From assembly GCA_048213135.1 (NCBI GenBank), contig PS015078.1:1-43720 (forward strand): a DNA stretch of 43,720 bases, in the 5' to 3' direction. Each line of letters starts with the position of its first letter. Positions within the stretch are counted from its first letter, which is position 1. The notes under the pieces are model-generated. The model ran no database searches. It had not been told where the DNA came from and saw only the letters and a list, made by a program, of their open reading frames with translations. Made by a program: the position numbers and the translations under genes. This document shows, piece after piece, positions 19,282-33,479 of the stretch. This DNA comes from Reclinomonas americana ATCC 50394 (lineage: Eukaryota > Jakobida > Jakobea > Jakobida).

Positions 19282-21096
19282 GATGATGGCGGCGAGTGCA
19301 TCGGCACACGATCGTGCACCCTCTCTCTCCTCGGCACAGTGCCGTCTGCCGCACGAGCTACCAGTGAGCAATCGCCTTACTTTCAGCGGCTGGACTCATG
19401 CGGGTCAGTGTGTCTGCGTGTTTCAAAGTTCCCGCGCTCTGCCTCCTCATGTGATCACCTCCCCGCAGTGCGCACACCCACGCAACTGGAGGACCTTCGC
19501 GTGGTGGAACTGTTGATGCCAGTGGGCACTGAGAGTGGCCCCAGTCATGCGCGTCGCCTGGTGCCCGCCGGCAACCTGCACTATGTGCGATCACTGTCGC
19601 TGGTGGCGCGAGGACAAGTCGTCATTGATGTCGACGATCATCGTGCAGACGGTGGTGAAGATGATGACAAGGTGCAGGCGTTTCGTATGAAGGCCTCACT
19701 GCTGTGCATCCCCTCGGACCTCTTGCGCACAGTTGCGTCGACGATCAAGACTGTGGAGGTTGTTTTCATGGCGCCTTCTCACAATTGTCTTGCAGCCACT
19801 GGATCAACATGCGCTGTGGACCGACTACCTTGTTTCGTGCGAGCTCATGTGTGAGACGATTGTGCTGCAGCGCTCACTTCCCTCGCACGCAGAATCGACA
19901 TGGGATCCGTGTCATTCCCACACGATCGCCGTCGCCGTCGCCTGTCTCGTCGGTCTCATCGAGTGGTACGTACTGTGGCGGTGCCGTCTGTGTTGTTCTC
20001 GTGAGGTTCATATGATCTTGTGGTGGGGTTCGTTTGCAGATTCGTCGGCATCTGCGTCGACGGAGGTGCCGGTCGGCGACTCGATGGACCTGTGCTTGGC
20101 GATGGCGCAGTCGTTGGACCCGGCGCTTGAGGGCTTTGCTGCACTCGACGGAGAGGCGCAGCTGCAAGGTTTGTTGTTGACTTGAGGGGGGATGCAGTGG
20201 ACGCATGCAGGCTGACGCACGTTGTCGTCGCACAGCGCTGCGCAAGATCGGTGTTGGATTCGAACCTCTCGACTTGGAGGCCTTTGGTGGCCACGCAGAC
20301 CAGCAGGAGCTGGCATTGCTGAGTGTGGAGTCTCTCGCGGCACTGGTATGGCTCTTCTGCCTGCTCTCCGAGTCAGAGGGTCGGACATTCACCACAATAT
20401 GTGTATGCAGCGCGATCGGCGTCGACACTACTTGGACATGGTCACCGCGAGGGCGCAGGTTGGTTTTGTGCTGCACCAGCTCGGAAGCATGTACATGCGA
20501 CTGAGAGAGGCTGACGCGCGGTGAGTGGAGGGACACGCCACACACACGCACTGTCTTTTGTGGCAAGTCCCTCAATGCACTGGCAGGGCGCTGAGCGGGG
20601 TGCTGGGCGATTTCACCAAGGAGCTGCGACGAAGTACCTCCAGCGCCGACGGCGCCCGCATGAGCTTCTCCAGTCACCGCATCCTGCAAGAGGTATCAAC
20701 GTACGAGGAGGCCATCGCCTCTGTAATTACGCTGGTGTGTTCGTGGTGCGTCTCGCAGTCGTTATGTTTCATCGAGCGCTGAATCAACTTCGTGCGCAGG
20801 CCTCGGTGCACGTCGACGCGCTACCAGTGATCAACGAGACCGTGATCATGCTGCGCGAGTGCCTCTTTGAGGCGTGCGAAAGCCGCCTCGCGTTTGTCTT
20901 TCGCGTCCGCGAGTGCGCACATGGACGACGCGAGCCGAAAGAGTTGCGAACACACACCTCACCGCGTTGCGCTCTTTCTGCCTGCTCAGCTGACGAACAC
21001 ACAGCTTCGGCTCCGGTATCGAGCACGACGAGTGGGCGCGGTTCATGGAGCGGCGAGCGTACCTGCTGCAAGAGCTGCCCGACGGTCTCACGTGAG
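19282..21096 (+). CDS. Single-pass membrane protein, family X copy 2 (complete)
   Basis: Complete member of an unrecognised family. Exons: 19282-19403 (MMAASASAHDRAP...), 19469-19731 (QLEDLRVVELLMPVGTESG, AGNLHYVRSLSLVARG, SLLCIPSDLLRT), 19796 to about 20000 (PLDQHALWTDYLV, then the membrane helix TIAVAVACLVGLIEWYVLW), about 20040-20168 (SMDLCLAMAQSLDPALEGF), about 20237-20350, about 20424-20521 (YLDMVTARAQVGFVLHQLGS), about 20587-20730 (ALSGVLGDFTKELRRS), 20801-20942 and about 21012-21096 (IEHDEWARFMERRAYLL), stop TGA. The predicted plan is an N-terminal lumenal or extracellular beta-rich domain of about 130 residues, one helix, and a helical cytosolic part of about 270 residues. No signal peptide is evident, so the start or topology is uncertain. 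Two donors are GTTGCG. It is a tandem duplicate of copy 1 with 61 bp between. Confidence 0.65.
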
Positions 21097-21380
21097 GATC
21101 CGGAGCAAAAAAAAAACCACAATCTCTGACAACTCGGAATCCAAACGACGTCGAGCCACGTGGCGCCGTCGATCCGCCACTGCGCTTGCAGCCTCGGCAA
21201 AGTCGCACTGCTCTATGCGTTGACACACGACAACGCACATGNNNNNNNNNNNNNNNNNNNNNNNNNNNNNNNNNNNNNNNNNNNNNNNNNNNNNNNNNNN
21301 NNNNNNNNNNNNNNNNNNNNNNNNNNNNNNNNNNNNNNNNNNNNNNNNNNNNNNNNNNNNNNNNNNNNNNNNNNNAGAAC

Positions 21381-21704
21381 CTTCCGAGAGCTCCATGAAT
21401 CGCGCCTCTGCCTGCTTCTGCTTGACGGGGTCTCCGGCGAACTTGTCTGGGTGGTGCTTTGGCACGAGTTTCCTGCGTGGATATGCTGTGAGTGTGCAAA
21501 GACAGACAGAGTGTGTGTGTGTGTGTGTGTGCGAGAGGCTCCCAACCTGTACGCTCGTTTGATTTCGTCAATGGTCGCCGTGCGACTGACACCGAGCACC
21601 TCGTACGGTGAACGGCGACGACCCGCACCCGCTGCAAAGATGCACCAACATGATAGACCGACGCAGAAGGCGCACAGAGTCAGCACGAGTAATCGCTGTC
21701 GCAT
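21381..21704 (-). CDS. J-protein N-terminal half: signal anchor and J-domain (reversed contig)
   Basis: Exon 1 (21704-21547) starts MRQRLLVLTLCAFCVGLSC, a hydrophobic signal sequence or anchor, then SPYEVLGVSRTATIDEIKRA. Exon 2 (21472-21381) gives YRKLVPKHHPDKFAGDP with the HPD motif that activates Hsp70, then KQAEARFMELSE, ending in phase 1. These are J-domain helices I to III. The rest of the J-domain is on the opposite strand at 21856 and starts in the matching phase. J-proteins with a signal sequence work with BiP in the ER lumen. The contig is bounded by gaps 21242-21375 and 21783-21802. Confidence 0.75.
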
Positions 21705-21855
21705 TGAGTGACGGAATGCAAAGAAGAGTCCTCTGACAGCGTCCTCTGAAGGTGTATTCTCTTCCTTGTGCTCTCTCTCACANNNNNNNNNNNNNNNNNN
21801 NNCCTCTCGCGCACTCTCTCTTCTTCCCTCGTGTCTCTCATGCCTTCTGCTACAG

Positions 21856-22214
21856 CATACGAGACGCTGTCGGACCCAGAGAAGCGACAGCACTACGATG
21901 TGTATGGGGATGATGTGGGTGCAGGCGCCGGATCACATCGCCAGCAGCAGTACCAGCAATGGAGAGACATGCAGCAGGAGCAGTATCAGCAGTGGCAGGA
22001 GAAGTGGCGACGCCAGCGTCGCCAGCCGTTCTTCTCGTCGCTGTTTGAGAACCTGTTCCGCGGCTTTGGCGGTGGTGAGACCGCCGACGAAGACAATGAT
22101 AACCACGCCAGTGATAGAGGAGAGCAGGCGACGGCGGAGGATGGCGACAGCTGGCCGTGGCTGTACGTGGCGTCCTTTGTTGTCGCCTGGTTGCAGAACG
22201 CCGGGAGACAGTGA
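21856..22214 (+). CDS. J-protein C-terminal half
   Basis: A single exon after acceptor CTACAG begins with the third and fourth J-domain helices, AYETLSDPEKRQHYDVYG. A Gln-rich stretch (QQQYQQWRDMQQEQYQQWQ), FFSSLFENLFRGFGGG, an acidic linker, and WPWLYVASFVVAWLQNAG follow, then stop TGA 22212-22214. The last hydrophobic segment may be a membrane anchor. There is no zinc-finger or DnaJ C-terminal domain, so it is a class C (DNAJC-like) protein. It completes the J-domain begun on the reversed contig 21376-21782. Confidence 0.75.
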
Positions 22215-22242
22215 TCGTATAACCACATCTTATAGTACACTG

Positions 22243-23682
22243 CTATCTCTCATCGTCATCGTCATCGTAGTCGTCATAGTCGTCGTCGTCGTCGTCACCA
22301 TCGTCGTCGTCATCACCCTCGCCATAGTTACCGCCATTGTCGGCCTCATCGTCCCCGTCGTTGGCTTCGTCGCTGAGCTCGCCGTTTTGCCACCGTGCGA
22401 TCTCTGCGCGACAGAGCATCGTGTGAACACAACTTGCGATCCGAGTGCAAGAACAAGGACGATCAAAGACCTGCGCCGTCATCGCCGTCAGCATCCTCCC
22501 ACGAGGTCAAGTCTTCCGCGAAATCGGCACCCGTCAGTGCCGACGGCATGTCGTGTCCGCGGCTTATTCTCGCAGGTGGGTCACTGCACGCAGAAGAATA
22601 CGTCAACAACACACAGACACGCATGGAACCGCACGTGGAGTCACGCAACTGCTGGTCGGCAGAAAGAGTGGGAATCACGGGGGGCGAGCACGGAGACGCC
22701 GAGATGCTGTCATCGTCCGAGGACAGGCTCTGCGACAGCATGTCAGTCGCGACTCACTCCTTCGTTGAGCACCTCGCTCCACTCACCCCATTGCTCTCCT
22801 CTTCCACGTCTGCGGCCTGAAGTGGCGTCAGGGAGTGCGGTCGCGGCATCAGCGCACGGATCGAGTCCTCCTTCTGCCTCTCGTCGACCACAGTAAATGG
22901 GGCCACCACGCGGCCCCTGTGGTCAGAGGGGCGAGCGAATCAGTGAAAGCTCAATAACAGACGACGCGCCTGTGCACACACACTTACGCACCGCAATGCC
23001 GGCTCTCGTTTCAGGTACGACACGTCGACAATGGGCGGTCGTTTCCTTCGTAGTCGCTTGTAGGCATTCGCCGTCGTCGCGATTGCTGTCACACAAGCAC
23101 ACGGTCAGCATGCATGGCGTCAACTGTGAATGTCAGCACTTTTCCAGCGACGCACCGGCGGTGAGAGCCACATGTGGACTGCTGTTCGTGTGCTTGGAGC
23201 GCACGAGCCGCGCCAAAATGTCCACGCTTTCGAGTTTCGGCGAGTAGTGTCCGGGGTCCGACTCGCGCACGTGCTCCACACGCTGCGGTGCATGTAATGG
23301 GGGATGAATGCCGGGAAAACGCGGCTGCGGTGCGACGAGTGGTCTGAGCTCCGGCAGCGACTGGGCGTTGCCGACTTCGAGAAGCGGGTGCCGGCCAGAA
23401 GCGTTGGCCGCCGAGGTAGCAGCAACGACGAAATCCAGCGGACCCTCATGCGGCTGCTTTTGGTGATGGTGGTGGTGATGGTGGTGTGGTCCCTATGTTG
23501 TTTTCCAAAGTGAGTGGAAGCCAGCAACGTGCTTGATGGATTGCACAACTGACCTTGCCGTAATGTCGCTGCTGGTCAGAGTCCGCGCCAGCGGGTGGTC
23601 GAGCCGCAGTTGGCGACAGCATGGTCTCCATCAGGCCATCCGTGTTCTGCAACGTCAGTCGGTGGTGTTTGCGTGGTGCCAT
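22243..23682 (-). CDS. Unrecognised protein with acidic C-terminus
   Basis: Probable exons, right to left: 23682 to about 23552 (MAPRKHHRLTLQNTDGLME ... QQRHYGK), about 23460-23157 (PHEGPLDFVVAATSAANASG, PRFPGIHPPLHAPQRVEHVR, LESVDILARLVRSKHTNSS), about 23075-22990 (ANAYKRLRRKRPPIVDVSYL), about 22912-22795 (RVVAPFTVVDERQKEDSIRA, MPRPHSLTPLQAADVEEES), about 22735-22640 (SLSSDDDSISASPCSPPVIP), about 22575-22465 and about 22410-22243 (EIARWQNGELSDEANDGDDE, then a long run of D and Y), stop TAG. No known domain is visible. The basic patch followed by a very acidic tail suggests a nuclear or nucleolar protein, but this is inference. Not all splice junctions could be closed in phase. Confidence 0.45.
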
Positions 23683-23735
23683 GGCAGCTACAACGAAATA
23701 GATCGATGAGCAGCAAGCACAACACGAAAAAATCC

Positions 23736-25050
23736 TCAGCCAGAGCAGCATGCGCAACTTGGACCGCTTCGTGTGGGCGAGGGCGGGAGCGCATTGGGAA
23801 TGTGATTCACAAACATCTCCAGAGTGCTGCTGGTGCCCGCGGCGACTCCGCTCGTTTGCAGTTGCAATTCAGATACGGGATACAGTTCGTGAACAGCCGC
23901 CGGCCAATGTGATAGTAGCGAGCGACTGCGCACTCGCTCTGGCGCCAATCGGGTTCCCGTGATCCCTCCTGCATCCAGACCAAGGTCCGACTTGGCTCCG
24001 GCTGTTACTCTGAAATTCGTGGCGGCAGCTGCAGCAGCAGCGGCGGCGACTGCGGCGGCGGCCACGGCCGTCGTCAACGGCTGCGGACTGAACAGTGTAC
24101 TGCTCAGTGCCGGATTGGCCACTGCCGACGGCCCAATGCCCCCCTCCAGCACGCCGCCGGCCTCGCCAATCTCCTGCCGCACTGAGCCCGGCCGCGAGCC
24201 GTGTCCATTCTCCAGAAAGATGTTCTGATTCGGTAATCTCGTCAACGCAACCGGTGGCGGTCGTGCCACGCGGGTGGCACGAGAGTCACTCATGTCAGGC
24301 ACCTCCACAGCGTGCGGCGGACACGAGATGAGCCCGCGCTCCGTCAGCGCCAATGGCGGTCTCCGCAGCATTCTGCGTCCTCCCAGCATCAGCATCGCAG
24401 ACTGCCGTCGCCATTCGTCTCACTTGCATCATCGACACCCACTACACACCTTCCACCCATGCCCGTATCCAGCCACTGTCGCACATACTCATCCGCCGAC
24501 GAACCATCTGCACACACGAGAGTGAGCTCGAGCACCCTCCACGCGCTTCAAAAACACCACTCCGTTTCGCAATACCAGAGAGATTGGCAGCAATTGCAAC
24601 CTGCTGCCAAGTGACACCGTCCGACAAGTTCTGCGGACACGCGCGGGAGAACAGGTGAGAGAGACGCACACACGCGAGAACAGCGACCAGAGGGGGGCGC
24701 ACCGAGGGGACCTTTGCCGCATGTCTCCACTGCCCGGGAACATGCCGCTTGCGAATCTTCAACGAGCTTGCCGGCGGCACCCCTGTCATCATCATCGCAG
24801 CGACATCGACTGCTGCAGCTGCTCCACTTCCACCTCCACCACCTCCCAACTGCGACACCTCGTGCGCCTCCTCCTCTGCCGACGTCGATCGGAGGTGCGA
24901 GTGAGTGTGGTACGGCTGCGGCAACAACTGTGGAGGTCCTCGTGTCCGCGACAGAGAGCGATAGTGCCGTTGTCGCTCTTGACTCAATGCGTCACGCAGT
25001 GCGTCGCGTTGTTGCGAACGTAATAGGTCGACCGCTGATTGTTGTTTGTA
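23736..25050 (-). CDS. Unrecognised low-complexity protein
   Basis: The frame enters near 25050 without a clear ATG (RYKQQSAVDLLRSQQRDALR). It runs through a His/Ser region, a Gly run and MMMTGVPPASSLKIRKRH to a GTGCGC donor near 24700. A 13-base exon (NLSD, about 24639-24627) and an exon with SSADEYVRQWLDTGMGG lead to the last exon, about 24370-23736 (MLRRPPLALTERGLISCPP, LTRLPNQNIFLENGHG, an Ala run of about 20, HIPNALPPSPTRSG), stop TGA. No domain is recognised. The gene lies 54 bp upstream of the next minus-strand start. Exon structure is inferred from phase only. Confidence 0.4.
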
Positions 25051-25418
25051 ACGATTGATTAATGAGAACCAATTATGAGTGCGTGCCGCGAGGATGAGGA
25101 TTCACACACGCACACACACGCACACTGTCTCTCACGCTGTCTATCCACGCACACACATGCGCGCAGAGAAGCAGAGGAAGAAAGAGACAGACTGCGCTCT
25201 TGACAAACCGTCTCTCACAGCGGCCTCCATTTGCTCGCGCGCGCGTGTGTCGCGTGGAGTGGCACACACAAAGAGCGCGACCAACACACACACGCACACA
25301 GGCAGGCAGAGACACACACAACGCGCGCTCACACTGAGGAATATCGAAGGTGACAATCAGCGCACAGTGAGTCATGTCCGTTGGCGCGTGCCTTTTGCTT
25401 CTTTGTGAGAGAGAAAGA
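25051..25418. repeat. CA/GT-rich intergenic spacer
   Basis: Spacer between two divergent genes with ACACAC and CGCGCG tracts (about 25105-25335). No gene is supported. It presumably holds both promoters. Confidence 0.5.
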
Positions 25419-26261
25419 ATGGAAGTCGAGCGTGTGCTTTCGTTCAGCACGCAGCGTGATGGCGATTGTGTGCCACAGCCGCATCGAAAGCGACGCAAGC
25501 ATGTGGTGGAAGAAGAGGAGGAGGAAGAGGCGGAAATTGTTGAGCATGAGGAGGCGCCTTGTGTGCAGTACCAGCCGAAGCAGAGGTGAGTGTGTGAGTG
25601 AGTATGTGCGTGTGTGAGAGAGACTGAGACTCATGTCTGTGTTGCAGGCCACGGATGTTTATCCCGATTCGTGCGGGTGCCGGCGTGTTCGATGCCGATG
25701 TGATCTTCCCGTACACAGTTCCGTCGCCTTTCCTCCTTGTCGCTCACAGTGTGCGAGGGTGTATGTTCATTTGTATGTCGACTGCAGCGCTCGTCGGCCA
25801 CGATATATGGTCCGCTGCATACGGACACGCTGTTGAATCCGGTTTCGTACGATCGCATCACCTTCACCGAGGGTGCGTCGGTGGATGTCCTTCTCTTTGT
25901 TTACTAGATGCATCGCTGATATGCGCTTCGTGTACGCGTGCAGGTCAATTCTTCATGGGCAAGGACCACTCGTTGCGTGCTTTCGCTTGTGTGTGATTCT
26001 TCACACACGATGATGACTGATCGACGGTGCAGAACATGGATGACGACGCTTACGGGCCCCAGCATCAACTTTTGGAAGGTGGGGCTGGCTGGCGTTGCGC
26101 CGAGGCCTTTGTTGTCTCCGCCCCTCTTTTGCTCACTGAATCGCTCGCAGTACGACGAGGCCAAGAGGAACTTCTACGTGGCCTACTCGCTGGCGTTCGA
26201 CAACAGCGAGTCGACCGCCATGCAAGAGTTTGTGCAACTGCGTGCCTTCTTCTGCTTGTGA
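25419..26261 (+). CDS. Unrecognised soluble protein, six exons
   Basis: Exons 25419-25585, 25648-25750, 25788-25872, 25944-25971, 26033-26078 and 26151-26261 join in phase to give a protein of about 179 residues. It starts MEVERVLSFSTQRDGDC, has a basic then acidic stretch (RKRRKHVVEEEEEEEAE), and then a compact domain: PRMFIPIRAGAGVFDADVIF, ATIYGPLHTDTLLNPVSYDR, FFMGKDHSTWMTTLTGPSIN, FWKYDEAKRNFYVAYSLAF, ending QLRAFFCL and stop TGA. The 28-base fourth exon ends at a GTTGCG donor. The family is not recognised. The N-terminal basic cluster could be a nuclear signal. The stop is about 185 bp from the convergent HPPD stop. Confidence 0.6.
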
Positions 26262-26445
26262 CGAGAAGACAGAGAAATATAACAAATGCCTCTTCTGCGA
26301 TTCACTACTACTGCTCGGGGAAAAAACGAACAACAACTCATTAGCCAGGCTCCACTGCCGCCGGCTGTGCATCACCACTCTCATCCTCCGTACGCTTGTT
26401 TTACACTGCACGCAGCAAGGGTTTTGAGTCAAAAACAAACACAGA

Positions 26446-28338
<1,893 letters not shown>

Positions 28339-28567
28339 AGTCTGTGTGTGTGTGTGAGTGCGTTGCTCCTACAAGTGCGAAAGATATGCTATGTGGGACA
28401 GATTGGTTTGTCTCTTCCGTGCTCGCCGGCGGGAAGGCAATCGACGCGGAGTGCGAGAGAAGGAGAGTCTCCGATTAGCGCGCGTTTGTGTGAGAGCAAA
28501 GCTCCGGCCGTTTCTTTCTTTTGCTAGTCCTCCTGTGAGCAAGCATCAACTGCATCCGAAGAAAAGC
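28339..28567. promoter_or_regulatory. Short divergent promoter region HPPD / AAMP
   Basis: Only 229 bp separate the ATG of HPPD (-) from the ATG of AAMP (+), so both core promoters and 5'UTRs must lie here. A GT run sits next to the HPPD ATG. No TATA box is recognisable. Confidence 0.4.
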
Positions 28568-31765
<3,198 letters not shown>

Positions 31766-31859
31766 ACAGACTTCACGTAGAGAGAAATGTTCCGATGTCC
31801 CTCGTCCCGCGTTCTCTCAATCACACACTTCAAGTCCACTTCAAGCCTTGTGAGAGAGA

Positions 31860-32398
31860 ATGCTGAAGGCCAAGGCATTGCCGCCCGTTCTGGAACAAGC
31901 CGTCGACCACGGCGTGCGAAGTGCTCTGTTGAGTGAGCGACACTAAGACACAGAGATTCGCACACACATACACACACGTGTGAGAGATGCCACGCGTGCA
32001 ACACATGCGCGCGCTCTCTCATACACACACACGCACACAGCGAGAGAGAGAAATGACGCAAGAGAGTGTGCGCGTGTGTGTGTGCAGATGTGAACATGTG
32101 CACTCTCTCACACACGCTCTTCTTCTTCTTCTTCCGCAGTCTGTTCAATGGTGAGGGCAACCTGCTTGCGGGCAAGAGCACGGAGGGCATTGATGAGCAG
32201 TTGTTGTCGGCGATTGTGTCGAATGTGTGGAAGAGCATTGAGTCGGTGGGTGCGGGAGGTCAGCGACCTGAGGCTCTCGACTTTATGCTGGCCGACTTTG
32301 AGGTGAGAGGGAGAGAGAGGAGGAGGAGGAGAGAGAGGGAGGAGAGAAAGAAGGGAAGGGGAGAGTGTGATTGAGAGACGGAGAATAGGAATGCTGGG

Positions 32399-32465
<67 letters not shown>

Positions 32466-33354
32466 GACGACGACGAGAGAGNNNNNNNNNNNNNNNNNNN
32501 NNNNNNNNNNNNNNNNNNNNNNNNNNNNNNNNNNNNNNNNNNNNNNNNNNNNNNNNNNNNNNNNNNNNNNNNNNNNNNNNNNNNNNNNNNNNNNNNNNNN
32601 NNNNNNNNNNNNNNNNNNNNNNNNNNNNNNNNNNNNNNNNNNNNNNNNNNNNNNNNNNNNNNNNNNNNNNNNNNNNNNNNNNNNNNNNNNNNNNNNNNNN
32701 NNNNNNNNNNNNNNNNNNNNCTATGAGAGTTTGAGCAATGACAGAGCGCATCATGCAGCCGCTGCGCCTGGAGTGTGCTATCAAGAGTGTCACATTCACC
32801 TCCATTAAGTGTGACTTAGGAGAGTGTGACATTCAGTCACTGTGGCAGAGACTTGCAGATTGCACTTGAGAGCGTGGCATTCAGTCCTACTGTAGCGCTT
32901 GCGTTCGAGAGCATGACACTCTGTCACTGACTCGCAGTCCGCACCCAAAAGCACATCATTCAGCCACTGTGGCCGAGGCGCACAGCTTGTTCCCGAGAGC
33001 GTCACATGCAGCCACTGGTGACAACTCACAGCTTGCACTGAGAGCGTCACATTCACCCGCAATGAGAGCAACGCACATCTTGCACCCGATAGCATGACAT
33101 GCAGTCTCTATTCACACTTGTTGCACTCAAGAGCGACCACCATCTTCGTCGCGTCACACACGCTTTGCATCACTCTGACTCACCCTTCCGTCTTTTGTGT
33201 GCTTCAGGGCGGTCGCCTCTGCGTAGTGCCGATCTCCAAGGTGCTGCTGTGCTTGGTGGCTACCTCCAACACGCCGTTCGGTCTGCTGCGATCCAAGGCT
33301 GTGGTGCTGCAGCAAGCCATCTCGGTGCCCTTCAGCCAGATCATCGAGCAATAA
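31860..33354 (+). CDS. LAMTOR2: LAMTOR2, Ragulator roadblock subunit
   Basis: Three exons, 31860-31927, 32140-32302 and 33208-33354, join in phase to give a complete protein of about 126 residues, the same length as human LAMTOR2 (125). It starts MLKAKALPPVLEQAVDHGVR (human MLRPKALTQVLSQANTGGVQ), continues ALLFNGEGNLLAGKS, IVSNVWKSIESVG, LDFMLADFEGGRLCVVPIS, KVLLCLVATSNTPFGLLRSK and ends FSQIIEQ, stop TAA. This is a roadblock/LC7 fold. In other eukaryotes it pairs with LAMTOR3 in the lysosomal Ragulator complex that anchors Rag GTPases for mTORC1 signalling. Exon 1 ends at a GTTGAG donor. The 905-bp second intron holds a (GA)n tract, a gap and a minisatellite. The ATG is 94 bp after the AAMP stop. 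Confidence 0.92.
32401..32481 (+). repeat. (GA)n microsatellite in LAMTOR2 intron 2
   Basis: About 30 GA units followed by CGACGACGA and more GA up to the gap 32482-32720. Confidence 0.93.
32482..32720. other. Assembly gap (239 N) in LAMTOR2 intron 2
   Basis: Lies wholly within an intron; flanked by (GA)n on the left and a minisatellite on the right. Confidence 0.95.
32740..33140 (+). repeat. Degenerate minisatellite, unit about 40-50 bp
   Basis: About nine imperfect copies with core GAGAGCGTCACATTCAGCCA followed by a CTGTG/CACAGCTTGCAC-like segment. Core copies start near 32745, 32785, 32829, 32869, 32909, 32952, 32995, 33039 and 33087. It lies in LAMTOR2 intron 2 just upstream of the acceptor. 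Confidence 0.7.
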
Positions 33355-33479
33355 TGAGGCGATATGCCTCGTTGTTGTTGTCGTCTCTCTCCTTGTTTCT
33401 TTCTCCCTAAATCGTTTGAAATGCATTTTGTTGGTCGTTGTTCTTTTTCTCGTCTTGTCGTCGTCGTCGTCGCACTTCA

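Noticed and set aside
22250-22340. Val/Ile-rich plus-strand frame resembling a membrane helix
   Set aside because: Antisense of the poly-Asp tail of the minus-strand gene, caused by GAC/GAT repeats.
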